NCBI GenBank assembly: GCA_965249005.1
Contig: CBDFLD010000023.1
Location: forward strand, 868,001-932,000
Reading direction: 5' to 3'
DNA from: CBDFLD01 sp965249005
GTDB lineage: Bacteria > Acidobacteriota > UBA6911
DNA length: 64,000 nt
The notes under the pieces were generated by a model. The model had not been told where the DNA came from and did no database searches. It saw nothing but the letters and a program-made list of their open reading frames with translations. Of this stretch, positions 25,501 to 32,859 are shown one piece after another; positions within the stretch are counted from its first letter, which is position 1; each line of letters opens with the position of its first letter. The position numbers were made by a program, and so were the translations under genes.

Positions 25501-26335
25501 CCGTGCCATCTGGCTCTCGGAAAGCGCCAAGCTACATTCAGCCGACGATGCCGGGACCGCGCCTCACGTCGAGAGGATCTTTATAGATGTGACCGAAAAG
25601 CATCACCTACAAGACCTGCTCTTCCGGGGCCGGAGAATGGAAGCCCTGGGACGGTTCGCTACAGCGACGGTCGAGAACTTCAGTGATTTATTGACATCCA
25701 TGAGCAGTTACGGAGACCTGCTCGTGGAGCGACTCGATCGCGACCACCCACTATGGAATCAAGCGGAGCAACACAGGGATATGGTCCATCGGGCCAACGG
25801 CCTGGCACAGCAACTGCTCTCGTTCAGTCGGAAGCTAGACCGTTCGCCCGAATTGATCGAAATCAACGGCGTCCTGGAAAATATGGAGGGCATCTTACAG
25901 CGTCTTGTCGGCACTGGCATCGAGTTCCGCCAGAGCCTTGATTCCCGCGCAGGGCTGATCTCGGCCGACCCTCAGGAACTGGAGCAGATTGTTTCGACTG
26001 TCACGATGAATGCGCGCGACGCGCTGTCAGCCGGAGGTTCTCTGACGGTCGAAACCCAGCTTATAGAGCATGATCCCTACGGGTCGGCGGTTGCCGCCGA
26101 TATCCCATCCGGACCTTATGTTTTGTTGAGCATCACCGCCTCCGGATTTGGGGTGCAGCCTGCAAGGAACAGTCATGCTCTCGAGGGCATGATCGAATGC
26201 AGCGGCGGATTCTTGGAAGTCTCCAGTGACGAGGAGACCGGAACCTGTTTTGGAGTTTACTTGCCCCGGGTCGAGTCCGGCAGCGCGAACCGACGTCCGT
26301 CTCCGGATCCGACAAGCTGTTCGAAATCTCCATAA
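22538..26335 (+). CDS. Two-receiver PAS coiled-coil protein with a degenerate histidine-kinase core
   Basis: This is a 1265-residue soluble protein. Receiver 1 (residues 1-120) has Asp in VVLVDGSPA and Lys in YVVKKPD. Receiver 2 (128-245) has VALLDETLP and CVLKTGD. A PAS domain (265-375) follows, then low-complexity repeats (SLADDPS twice), about 450 residues of Glu/Arg-rich coiled coil (420-905), a second PAS (915-1020) and a HisKA/HATPase-like end. Where NtrB-type kinases have AHDFNNLLT this protein has VENFSDLLT, placing Glu1046 at the phospho-histidine. The N-box (MNARDAL) and G2-like GTCFGVYLP remain, but the G1 Asp is Ala1201 (SITASGFGV). It is therefore likely a pseudokinase scaffold or sensor. 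Confidence 0.85.
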   Translation: MKVLYVTENLRDADFLEHELRQSDEAFEVDVSPDPQDALRRLTIVGHDVVLVDGSPAQRLNSIIQIHREKPSLAILLLIGPREEDPPLGALKAGANDYVVKKPDYVKFLPDTIKRVTAPKKEEVERTNLPIRVLYAGHDEVVRRYLAQMSSFHLETADFAPDGSGLMVGAEAPCEVALLDETLPHINVLQLLKEIHLKAPGVPVVLLADTDRDDVVLQALRLGASDCVLKTGDYLARLLLTLPKVVARRDLLQERNALVSTEERLRLVIEFVPTCVILLDGNGTIVAMNWTGLSLIGAARLEEIVGRDFLEFVQEGDRGPMRQFIDKVCAGTRKSTRFHWTGLNGVHRHLESRAVPFRRDTSGAPAMLAVVHDLATTQSRELDANTLSGALDVTRSLADDPSSLADDPSSPPSGGPSNGDSDEVTQLSRALEDASQTASRERAEKARVATELDAIKAKHDLLLEGHDQERQEWERVREELQQRLRAAEEKGRANAAVGERLQEAFARQLEFVEELSVERAKLRTLLKDGQDQQRLVDEESARRIDLEEKLRWSDTKQKQLSKDLEQLRASELGERHEQTNEQIESIQGPTDIPPGAGSVANPDSQSPLAVQSLPEIVQQHLDIPSAIGEKNRLQLVQGSTGSTGSTGDAGDGGSIAEDDPGSISRDIGPAQSGQRGSELERVDVEAQLHGVEDRYRQVLVKHNKERSHWEKCLRDLEQKLRLEREQRNAIEIRLANAEEVQATLEAKNVEERSKWEEALSKEEGLRRRDQERLQSLGTELSTEQQRYKGLVEDYGRTSERLDATFRDMEEEKAERARVCQLLHETEARYEKLNAQRTENFQQLLHNELCKAKQESEASLRIVEARHQEEIGQLKGELDRSKVDYDQQLSRQRESREGLENQIRVVQEQYDRLVKSETFGFAITTLEGRIIRCNDTLGSLLGYSGAESLMRNLHQCDLNDWLARADHRQQLQEAENTTHAEACLRRCDGRAIWLSESAKLHSADDAGTAPHVERIFIDVTEKHHLQDLLFRGRRMEALGRFATATVENFSDLLTSMSSYGDLLVERLDRDHPLWNQAEQHRDMVHRANGLAQQLLSFSRKLDRSPELIEINGVLENMEGILQRLVGTGIEFRQSLDSRAGLISADPQELEQIVSTVTMNARDALSAGGSLTVETQLIEHDPYGSAVAADIPSGPYVLLSITASGFGVQPARNSHALEGMIECSGGFLEVSSDEETGTCFGVYLPRVESGSANRRPSPDPTSCSKSP

Positions 26336-26381
26336 TCCGAAAATCCGTACCGACCGTGCTTCATTGAATGGAGCCCACCTC

Positions 26382-28499
26382 ATGGAAGTCGAAGTCAAAG
26401 ATCAGCCCACGCGGGAGTCTTCCAAGGTTGGGTACGCAACGCAAAGCGGAGGATCCGATGCCGTGGTCCGCGAAGAAGTCCCGACCCCGATTCGAGGTGC
26501 CTCATGGGCGGCAACGAGGCGGATTCGGACCATCACTCTCTCCATCTTGTTCGTGGGTCTGTCCGTTGGACTGTGGGCCCGCTTCGCGGGACTCGGAACG
26601 AGACAACTTGCCGTAGACGAGTATTATTTCGTCCGAAGCGTCGATCTTATTCTGGAGCACGGAGTACCGAAGTTTCCAACGGGAGGCTATTACACGCGCG
26701 GACTGCTGCTGCAGTACCTCACGGCCGGCTGCGTGCTACTTTTGGGCAAGTCCGGTTTCGCCTATCGATTTCCCTCACTGCTGTTCAGCCTTCTGAGCCT
26801 GGCTCTGTTGTACGGATACAGCCGGCGTCACGTAGGCCAAGCGCTCGCCGCTGCAGTCACTCTTACCCTATTGCTCTCGTCCTGGCATATCGAGTTTGCA
26901 CGATTTGCGCGAATGTACAGCGCCTTTCAATTCACCACCTTGCTCTTTCTCGTTTCATTCGATCAAGCGTTCTTCAGACAAAAGAGCCGATGGCTTTTGG
27001 CCCCGCAACTGAGTGCGGCCGTTGCGACGCTCACCCATGCAATGGGGGTTCTGCTCACTCCCATCCTCTTTCTTCCGTTTCTGCTGACAGAGAGTCGGCG
27101 CCGGCTACTCACGGATCGCAGATCTGGCTTCCTGTACGGGTTGGCAGCGCTGGGATCCACGCTTCTGTGCGTCGTGCTGGCCCAGTTCAGTTTTCGGTAC
27201 ACCGGCGTCGAGGATCCGTTTCCACAAGACTATGTCTTGGAATCGTCAGCGTCCCTTCGGACCTCCGCCTTCCCATTCTGGAGGGTGGCTGAGAGCGATA
27301 TCCTGAATCTCGTTTTCGTCATCGGGACAATGTTCCTGGTGGCCGGTGTCCTTTGGATACTGCGGGAGCGAACAAAAGTCTCATCCGTCGATATTTTCTT
27401 GATTCTCCTGTTGATAGCGACCTCGTTGCACGCCTTTCCCCTGTCCTTCGGGTGCCTTTTCATTCTGGTCTTCCGCTACGGGATTCACCGTCCGTCACTG
27501 CACGCCAGGAGGTCACACGTACTGTTGGGCTTGTCACTTCTTGCCGGTCTGGGATGGATCGCATACTCCCTTGTCGCTACGGAATGGATTGGCCGGGTCG
27601 ACGTGGGGAACTACGGTTTGGCCGGGGCTTTGCGCCGCACTTTTCTCGGTTGGCCTGATTTCCACAAATTGATTTACAGACCCTGGAGCCGCGAACTCCC
27701 TTTGCTTGGACTGTTGGCGGCCGGCGCGATTCTCTATCAACTTTCTGCAAAACTCAGAAGGCCCCTTGAAGAACTTGTTCGAAACCCTGCGGTGTTTTTG
27801 GGCTACATTGCATTGTGTCTTGGAATACTGAATTCTACCTACAGCGTTTCGCGCTATTCCTTTTTTGTCTATGCGATCATTTTACTGGTCATTGCGCTAT
27901 CAGTTTCTGAACTCGTGGGAAAGTGCGTTCGCCGGATCCCGAGCTGGAATCGCCCTATCGTACACACCTCGCTGGCTTTCGCGCTGTACCTACTTCTCTT
28001 CGGTGTGACCTCGGATTTCAATCCCGGCCACATTGCCAAGATGAACTCGCCGGAAGTCTCCTACCGGACCGGACGATTCGCTCGATTCGAGAGAACCTGG
28101 TACGGCCGGGAAGACTACGAGTCTCCCGCTCGATTCGTAAACCAAATCGTCGATAGCGGCCAGACGAATGCTATCGTTTTGGTCAATAATCCCCCGGTAT
28201 CCTACTACCTGCGAGGCAAGCACGCCGTCTACTGCAATCGATTGGATCGGCGGTTTCGCGACATCAGCCGAGCAGGCGGCACGGTCGAGTTGTGGTCCAA
28301 TCAACGACTCTTGAGCACAGTCGAAGAACTGAGGGAGTACGCGGCGGGCCTCGAGTTCGTTTGGATCATCCGATCGGTCGTCGGCAAGGCGACCGATTTT
28401 GCAATCGAAGAAGTTTGGGCCAATGAGCCGATCGAGGTCTCCCGAGTTTTTCTCAGCAAGGACGAAAGAATAGAAGTCCTACGCGTTCGATTCGGGTAA
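26382..28499 (+). CDS. ArnT/PMT-like membrane glycosyltransferase (GT-C fold)
   Basis: This 705-residue integral membrane protein has about 11-12 hydrophobic helices between residues 47 and 560. An early acidic pair (QLAVDEYYFVRS) sits in the first periplasmic loop, as in GT39/GT83 enzymes that use polyprenyl-phosphate sugars. SWHIEFARFARMYS is the usual second signature. A periplasmic C-terminal domain (about residues 560-705) completes it. The donor and acceptor are unknown. The ATG at 26382 follows GGAG with eight-base spacing. It stands alone downstream of the pseudokinase gene. Confidence 0.8.
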   Translation: MEVEVKDQPTRESSKVGYATQSGGSDAVVREEVPTPIRGASWAATRRIRTITLSILFVGLSVGLWARFAGLGTRQLAVDEYYFVRSVDLILEHGVPKFPTGGYYTRGLLLQYLTAGCVLLLGKSGFAYRFPSLLFSLLSLALLYGYSRRHVGQALAAAVTLTLLLSSWHIEFARFARMYSAFQFTTLLFLVSFDQAFFRQKSRWLLAPQLSAAVATLTHAMGVLLTPILFLPFLLTESRRRLLTDRRSGFLYGLAALGSTLLCVVLAQFSFRYTGVEDPFPQDYVLESSASLRTSAFPFWRVAESDILNLVFVIGTMFLVAGVLWILRERTKVSSVDIFLILLLIATSLHAFPLSFGCLFILVFRYGIHRPSLHARRSHVLLGLSLLAGLGWIAYSLVATEWIGRVDVGNYGLAGALRRTFLGWPDFHKLIYRPWSRELPLLGLLAAGAILYQLSAKLRRPLEELVRNPAVFLGYIALCLGILNSTYSVSRYSFFVYAIILLVIALSVSELVGKCVRRIPSWNRPIVHTSLAFALYLLLFGVTSDFNPGHIAKMNSPEVSYRTGRFARFERTWYGREDYESPARFVNQIVDSGQTNAIVLVNNPPVSYYLRGKHAVYCNRLDRRFRDISRAGGTVELWSNQRLLSTVEELREYAAGLEFVWIIRSVVGKATDFAIEEVWANEPIEVSRVFLSKDERIEVLRVRFG

Positions 28500-28536
28500 G
28501 TCGAGGCCCACGGTACCGCAGGCACCGGCACGACAA

Positions 28537-28552
28537 GTCCGTCCGGACGGAC
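28537..28552. repeat. Perfect 16-bp palindrome downstream of glycosyltransferase
   Basis: GTCCGTCCGGACGGAC is self-complementary and lies 38 bases after the glycosyltransferase stop. There is no T-run, so a terminator role is uncertain. Confidence 0.6.
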
Positions 28553-28686
28553 CTGAGTCGCAGCCAGCCCCCCCATATCCCTTTTCAACTTCAACGGCGT
28601 CCCGAGGCGGGAGCGACCTGTACTGCCTACGTTGGAAATGGAGTTTTTCCCCGTTTGGGTTAGCATGATCCCAAAGGGAGGAAAAC

Positions 28687-30804
28687 GTGCCGAAGAAAGA
28701 TCGAAATAGCCATACGCCCCGGAAAAAGGTGCACATCCTGGTGCTTAGAATGTTTGCTTCCATCGTCGTGCTTGCCGGATTCGTTGCCCCGGCCTGCGCG
28801 GAACAAAGAGTGACGCCGGAGCTGCTGTTGCAGCTCGGCCGGGTTTCCGACCCGCAGCCTTCCCCGGACGGCCGTCAGGTTGTGTTCGGAGTGACGCGTT
28901 ACGATCGCGAGGCGAACAAAGGCTTTAGAGCGCTCTATGCCCTGTCTATCCGGGGAGGCAAACCAATCCGACTCACGGACTCTGATGCCAATGCCTCCGG
29001 CGGCCGCTGGCGCCCGGACGGGGAACGAATTGGTTTTCTCTTTGGTCCTGCCGACTCGCCCCAACTCTGGGAGATGCGGCCGGACGGAACGGGGAAAAAG
29101 CAAGTCACCCGAATCGAGGGTGGGATCGGAAACCAGCTCTATTCGCCAAACGGGGGGTTCATCTCCTTTACCCGCTCGGTCAAGCTCGACCAGACCGTAG
29201 CGGAGACGTTCGCGGACCTTCCCAAAGCGGAAGCACGCATCATCGACCAGCTGATGTTCCGTCACTGGGACTCTTGGCGCGACGGGACGTACCGTCACCT
29301 CTTTGTCGCTCCGTATTCATCAGGGGAAGTCACCGGTCCGCCGATCGACGTGATGGCCGGCGAGCGTTTCGATACCCCCTTGCGACCCTTCGGAGGAGTG
29401 GAGCAGATCGATTGGAGTCCTGACGGCACGCGAATTGCCTATACCTGCAAAAAGCTGCACGGCAACGCCTATGCAACGAGCACGAATTCGGACGTATATG
29501 TCTACGATCTGCGGACCGGTCAGACGAAGAATGTAAGCCAGGGAAACCCCGGATATGATGTCGAGCCACGTTTCTCGCCCGATGGCAAGGCGCTTCTATG
29601 GTTGTCCATGCGGACTCCCGGCTACGAGGCGGACCGGCAGAGACTGATCTTCCTCGACCTCGAGACCGGGACACAGAAGGAACTGGCAGAAGGATTCGAT
29701 CAAAATGTGACCCACCCGGCGTGGGCGGCGAAAGGCAGCAAGATCTACTTTGTCAGTGGGACCCGGGCCACCAAGCAGATCTATGCCGTGGAGGCAGGGG
29801 ATCTGGCTTCCTCGAGTGATCCGCTTCCAATCCGACCCTTGACGATCGGGGAGCACGATTACACATCGCTCGAAGTGGTTCCGTCCACGCAACCCCCTGT
29901 GCTGATCGGCACCAGGATGTCTATCTCGATCCCTCCGGAGGTCTTTAGGATCGAATCCGAATCGGGAAAGGAAACGCAGCTGACGTTCACCAACAAACTG
30001 GCATGGGATCGCGTGGCGCTGGGCACGGTTGCCAAGCGCATGGTGCGGACCAGCGACGGCAAGGACATGCTGGTCTGGGTGATCTATCCTCCCGGGTTCG
30101 ACCCGACCGAAAAGTACCCCGCGCTGCTCTATTGCCAGGGTGGACCACAGATCGCCGTGAGCCAGTTTTTTTCCTATCGGTGGAATTTTCAACTGATGGC
30201 TGCAAACGGATACATCGTCGTGGCCCCCAATCGCCGTGGTCTTCCGGGCTTTGGTGAAGACTGGAATGCCCAGATCTCCGGCGACTGGGGTGGGCAGGCG
30301 ATGAGGGACTACTTGAGCGCCATCGACGCTTTGAGCGCAGAGCCGTATGTCGATCAGAAACGCCTTGGAGCCGTTGGAGCCAGCTTTGGAGGTTATTCTG
30401 TCTTTTGGCTGGCCGGGAATCACGAAGGTCGGTTCCAAGCCTTTGTCTCACATGACGGGGTCTACAATCTGGAGAGCATGTACGGATCCACCGAAGAGAT
30501 ATTCTTCGTCAATCACGATATGGAGGGGCCGTACTGGAAAGAACCCACGCCACGCAGCTATCGCGATTTTTCGCCTCATCGGTTCGTGGCTAACTGGGAT
30601 ACTCCCATTCTGATCATACATGGCGAGTTGGATTTTCGAGTTCCCGTGGCGGAAAGCCTTCAGGCCTTTACTGCCGCCCAGCTCAGGGGAATTCCCAGCC
30701 GGCTTCTGTACTTTCCAAAGGAGAATCACTGGGTTCTTGCCCCTCAAAACAGCATTCTCTGGAATCGAGTCTTCTTTCGGTGGCTGGATCAATACCTGAA
30801 ATAG
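28687..30804 (+). CDS. Secreted S9-family (prolyl oligopeptidase/DPP-like) peptidase
   Basis: This 705-residue protein has a signal peptide (residues about 14-39) and a beta-propeller of WD40-like PD40 repeats (PQPSPDGRQVVF, WRPDGERIGFLF, DWSPDGTRIAYT, RFSPDGKALLW) up to about residue 430. A catalytic alpha/beta hydrolase domain follows with Ser566 (GASFGGYS), Asp649 (HGELDFRVP) and His681 (ENHWV). It should cleave small peptides in the periplasm. The GTG start follows AAGGGAGG. Its 3' end overlaps the convergent dsbD gene by 16 bases. Confidence 0.92.
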   Translation: MPKKDRNSHTPRKKVHILVLRMFASIVVLAGFVAPACAEQRVTPELLLQLGRVSDPQPSPDGRQVVFGVTRYDREANKGFRALYALSIRGGKPIRLTDSDANASGGRWRPDGERIGFLFGPADSPQLWEMRPDGTGKKQVTRIEGGIGNQLYSPNGGFISFTRSVKLDQTVAETFADLPKAEARIIDQLMFRHWDSWRDGTYRHLFVAPYSSGEVTGPPIDVMAGERFDTPLRPFGGVEQIDWSPDGTRIAYTCKKLHGNAYATSTNSDVYVYDLRTGQTKNVSQGNPGYDVEPRFSPDGKALLWLSMRTPGYEADRQRLIFLDLETGTQKELAEGFDQNVTHPAWAAKGSKIYFVSGTRATKQIYAVEAGDLASSSDPLPIRPLTIGEHDYTSLEVVPSTQPPVLIGTRMSISIPPEVFRIESESGKETQLTFTNKLAWDRVALGTVAKRMVRTSDGKDMLVWVIYPPGFDPTEKYPALLYCQGGPQIAVSQFFSYRWNFQLMAANGYIVVAPNRRGLPGFGEDWNAQISGDWGGQAMRDYLSAIDALSAEPYVDQKRLGAVGASFGGYSVFWLAGNHEGRFQAFVSHDGVYNLESMYGSTEEIFFVNHDMEGPYWKEPTPRSYRDFSPHRFVANWDTPILIIHGELDFRVPVAESLQAFTAAQLRGIPSRLLYFPKENHWVLAPQNSILWNRVFFRWLDQYLK

Positions 30805-32768
30805 ACCCTCTGATCCGGTCCGTGGGGATTGCTGAAAACGAGAGCCTGCGCCGCGACTATTGCGTCTTGAACCTGTTGAACCGTATAGAAGTCGCCCTTG
30901 AAGGTTTCCGTTCCGTCGGGCGCAAAGACAACGAGCAGCGGTATGGTCAAACGGCCGACCTCCGAGAGTTTTTGATTGCCGAGCTCATTGTTGCCGGTCA
31001 GATCTACCTTCATCGGGATCACGTGTCCCTGGCCGAAAAGAGCTACAACCGCAGGGTCTCTGAAGACACTCTGCTCCAGAGCTTTGCAGTTGAGGCACCA
31101 TTCGGCGGTGAACTTCAGGACGACGACTTTCCCATCGGCGAGGGCTTGCTGGAATCGCTCCGGCGTGTAGTAATCCCAATCGATCGGACCCTCGTCCGTC
31201 AGCCGAACGCCGCCCGCCACGGAGCCAAGAACCACCAAGACTCCAAGACCAACGAATAAAAATCGATTGGTCCTCGATGGTGTGATCTGAAACGTGCGCC
31301 ATGAGAGCCAGGCACCAGCGGAGACCACGAAAGACACCACGGCCCACCAGTATTGGATGCTTGGCGGGTCCGGTGGATCGACCGAAAGACCGCTCACTCC
31401 GACACCGATAAAATAGGCGGCTGCCGCCAACATCAACAACCCCATGACCTGCTTGATCAACTCGCTGGCTGGTCCGGCCCGCGGCATCCATTGCAGCAGT
31501 CCCGGCCATGCCGACAAGACCAAGTAGGGAAGCGCCATCCCGAACCCAATGGATGCGAAGGTGGACAACGAAATGGTCGGGGCCTGCTTGGTCGCCCAAC
31601 CGAGTGCCGCGCCCATGAACGGTGCCGTGCAAGGTGTGGAGAGGATCGCGGTCATGATTCCGAAGATGAAGGAACCGAAGTAGGTCTCGTGATTGGGATT
31701 GATCGCGTATACGAACTGTGGAGGCTGAAAGAAGAAGAATCCGCACATGCCGACGGCCATGACGGCAATGAAAATTCCCACCCCGATGATAAACGCCGGA
31801 TACTGGAACAGCTGATTGGTGGCGCTGAATCCGGCGATGGAAGCGACGATGATTCCGAGGCCGAGCCAAAAGACGATTACCCCGATCGTCATGACCGCGC
31901 CGAGCTGGAAACAACGCAACCGATTCCCTGCTGATTGGCTCAGCGCCATGATCTTGATCGGGATCACGGGTAGGACGCAGGGAGTGAGGTTGAGTAGCAA
32001 ACCCCCGATCATGGCCACCGCCAGCAGCAGGGCGATCCCAAGTCCACGGCTCACGTCCAGATCGAAGCTGGCACCGAACAGATCGAATGCCACCGTTTCT
32101 GCCGGCGATATGCCCCCACGAATTCTCTGCCAAACTTCTATGGGAAAGCCGGCAAAGATGGCCGAGTTTACCGTCATCGCTTTCTTCGGCAGGTGGTCGG
32201 CGTCTACGATTTCCACTTCGAGATTCAAGGTCTGCCCCCTCACCGGGAACAAACAGACCGTGTCGTCGCATGCCTGGTAGGTAACTCTAATGTCGAGTTT
32301 TGTCACTCCCAACGGAGCGTCCTCCGGTACCGTTACCGGAAGGTACGCGATGGCTTTGCCGGAAAAGACCGCGTAGCGAACCGGCACACCGAGAAATGCG
32401 ACATCAATGGTCTCGGGTTCGGGCCATTGGATGTGATCCAGTCGTGCTCGGAGTGACCCGGCATCGGTCTCATCGATCTCGATCTCCGTCTTGATGTAGT
32501 ACTCCGCCTCTCCCAGCTCGGGTGGAACCTGGGGATCATTGGTGTGGATATGCCAGCCAGGCTCGTGGTCGAATATGATTGCTACCGGCACGTCACCGCC
32601 CGGTGTCACCTGTGCGGCTGCAGCCACCGCGCTGACACGAACCTTGCTACTGGAGTCCGATCGTCGAGGTTGAGCCGCGCTCGGGAGCCCGCCGAGAACA
32701 ACAGCGAGGGCACAGACGATCAGTCTTCGGATAAGAGCCGAGCAATTGGCGGCCATGCGGTCCATCAT
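30789..32768 (-). CDS. dsbD: Thiol:disulfide interchange protein DsbD
   Basis: This 659-residue protein moves reducing power from cytoplasmic thioredoxin to the periplasm. After a signal peptide (residues 1-33), the N-terminal DsbD-alpha-like domain has CDDTVC. Eight membrane helices carry the redox cysteines in NLTPCVLPVIPIK and STPCTAPFMG. The C-terminal thioredoxin domain has EWCLNCKAL. All six expected cysteines are present. The ATG at 32768 has AAGGG seven bases upstream; the longer open frame beyond it runs into intron sequence. The group II intron sits about 90 bases upstream, so the native promoter may be affected. Confidence 0.92.
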   Translation of the reverse strand: MMDRMAANCSALIRRLIVCALAVVLGGLPSAAQPRRSDSSSKVRVSAVAAAAQVTPGGDVPVAIIFDHEPGWHIHTNDPQVPPELGEAEYYIKTEIEIDETDAGSLRARLDHIQWPEPETIDVAFLGVPVRYAVFSGKAIAYLPVTVPEDAPLGVTKLDIRVTYQACDDTVCLFPVRGQTLNLEVEIVDADHLPKKAMTVNSAIFAGFPIEVWQRIRGGISPAETVAFDLFGASFDLDVSRGLGIALLLAVAMIGGLLLNLTPCVLPVIPIKIMALSQSAGNRLRCFQLGAVMTIGVIVFWLGLGIIVASIAGFSATNQLFQYPAFIIGVGIFIAVMAVGMCGFFFFQPPQFVYAINPNHETYFGSFIFGIMTAILSTPCTAPFMGAALGWATKQAPTISLSTFASIGFGMALPYLVLSAWPGLLQWMPRAGPASELIKQVMGLLMLAAAAYFIGVGVSGLSVDPPDPPSIQYWWAVVSFVVSAGAWLSWRTFQITPSRTNRFLFVGLGVLVVLGSVAGGVRLTDEGPIDWDYYTPERFQQALADGKVVVLKFTAEWCLNCKALEQSVFRDPAVVALFGQGHVIPMKVDLTGNNELGNQKLSEVGRLTIPLLVVFAPDGTETFKGDFYTVQQVQDAIVAAQALVFSNPHGPDQRVYFRY

Positions 32769-32797
32769 GAAACAACCCTTCCGGTGGGTTCGGGTTG

Positions 32798-32856
32798 GCG
32801 TCTCTCGCCGAGAGACGCACGCGGGGGCTGCGCGAGTCGCACACCGGGTGTGCGAC
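32798..32856. promoter_or_regulatory. Two adjacent perfect hairpins bordering the intron
   Basis: GCGTCTCTC-GCC-GAGAGACGC (32798-32818) and GTCGCACAC-CGG-GTGTGCGAC (32836-32856) are perfect stem-loops between dsbD and the group II intron. The second ends three bases before the proposed intron 5' end. Class-C group II introns are known to insert just behind such stem-loops. Confidence 0.75.
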
Positions 32857-32859
32857 CTG

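Noticed and set aside
30985..32271. A 428-codon minus-strand frame within dsbD
   Set aside because: It is frame-shifted relative to the clear DsbD protein and has no recognisable domain.
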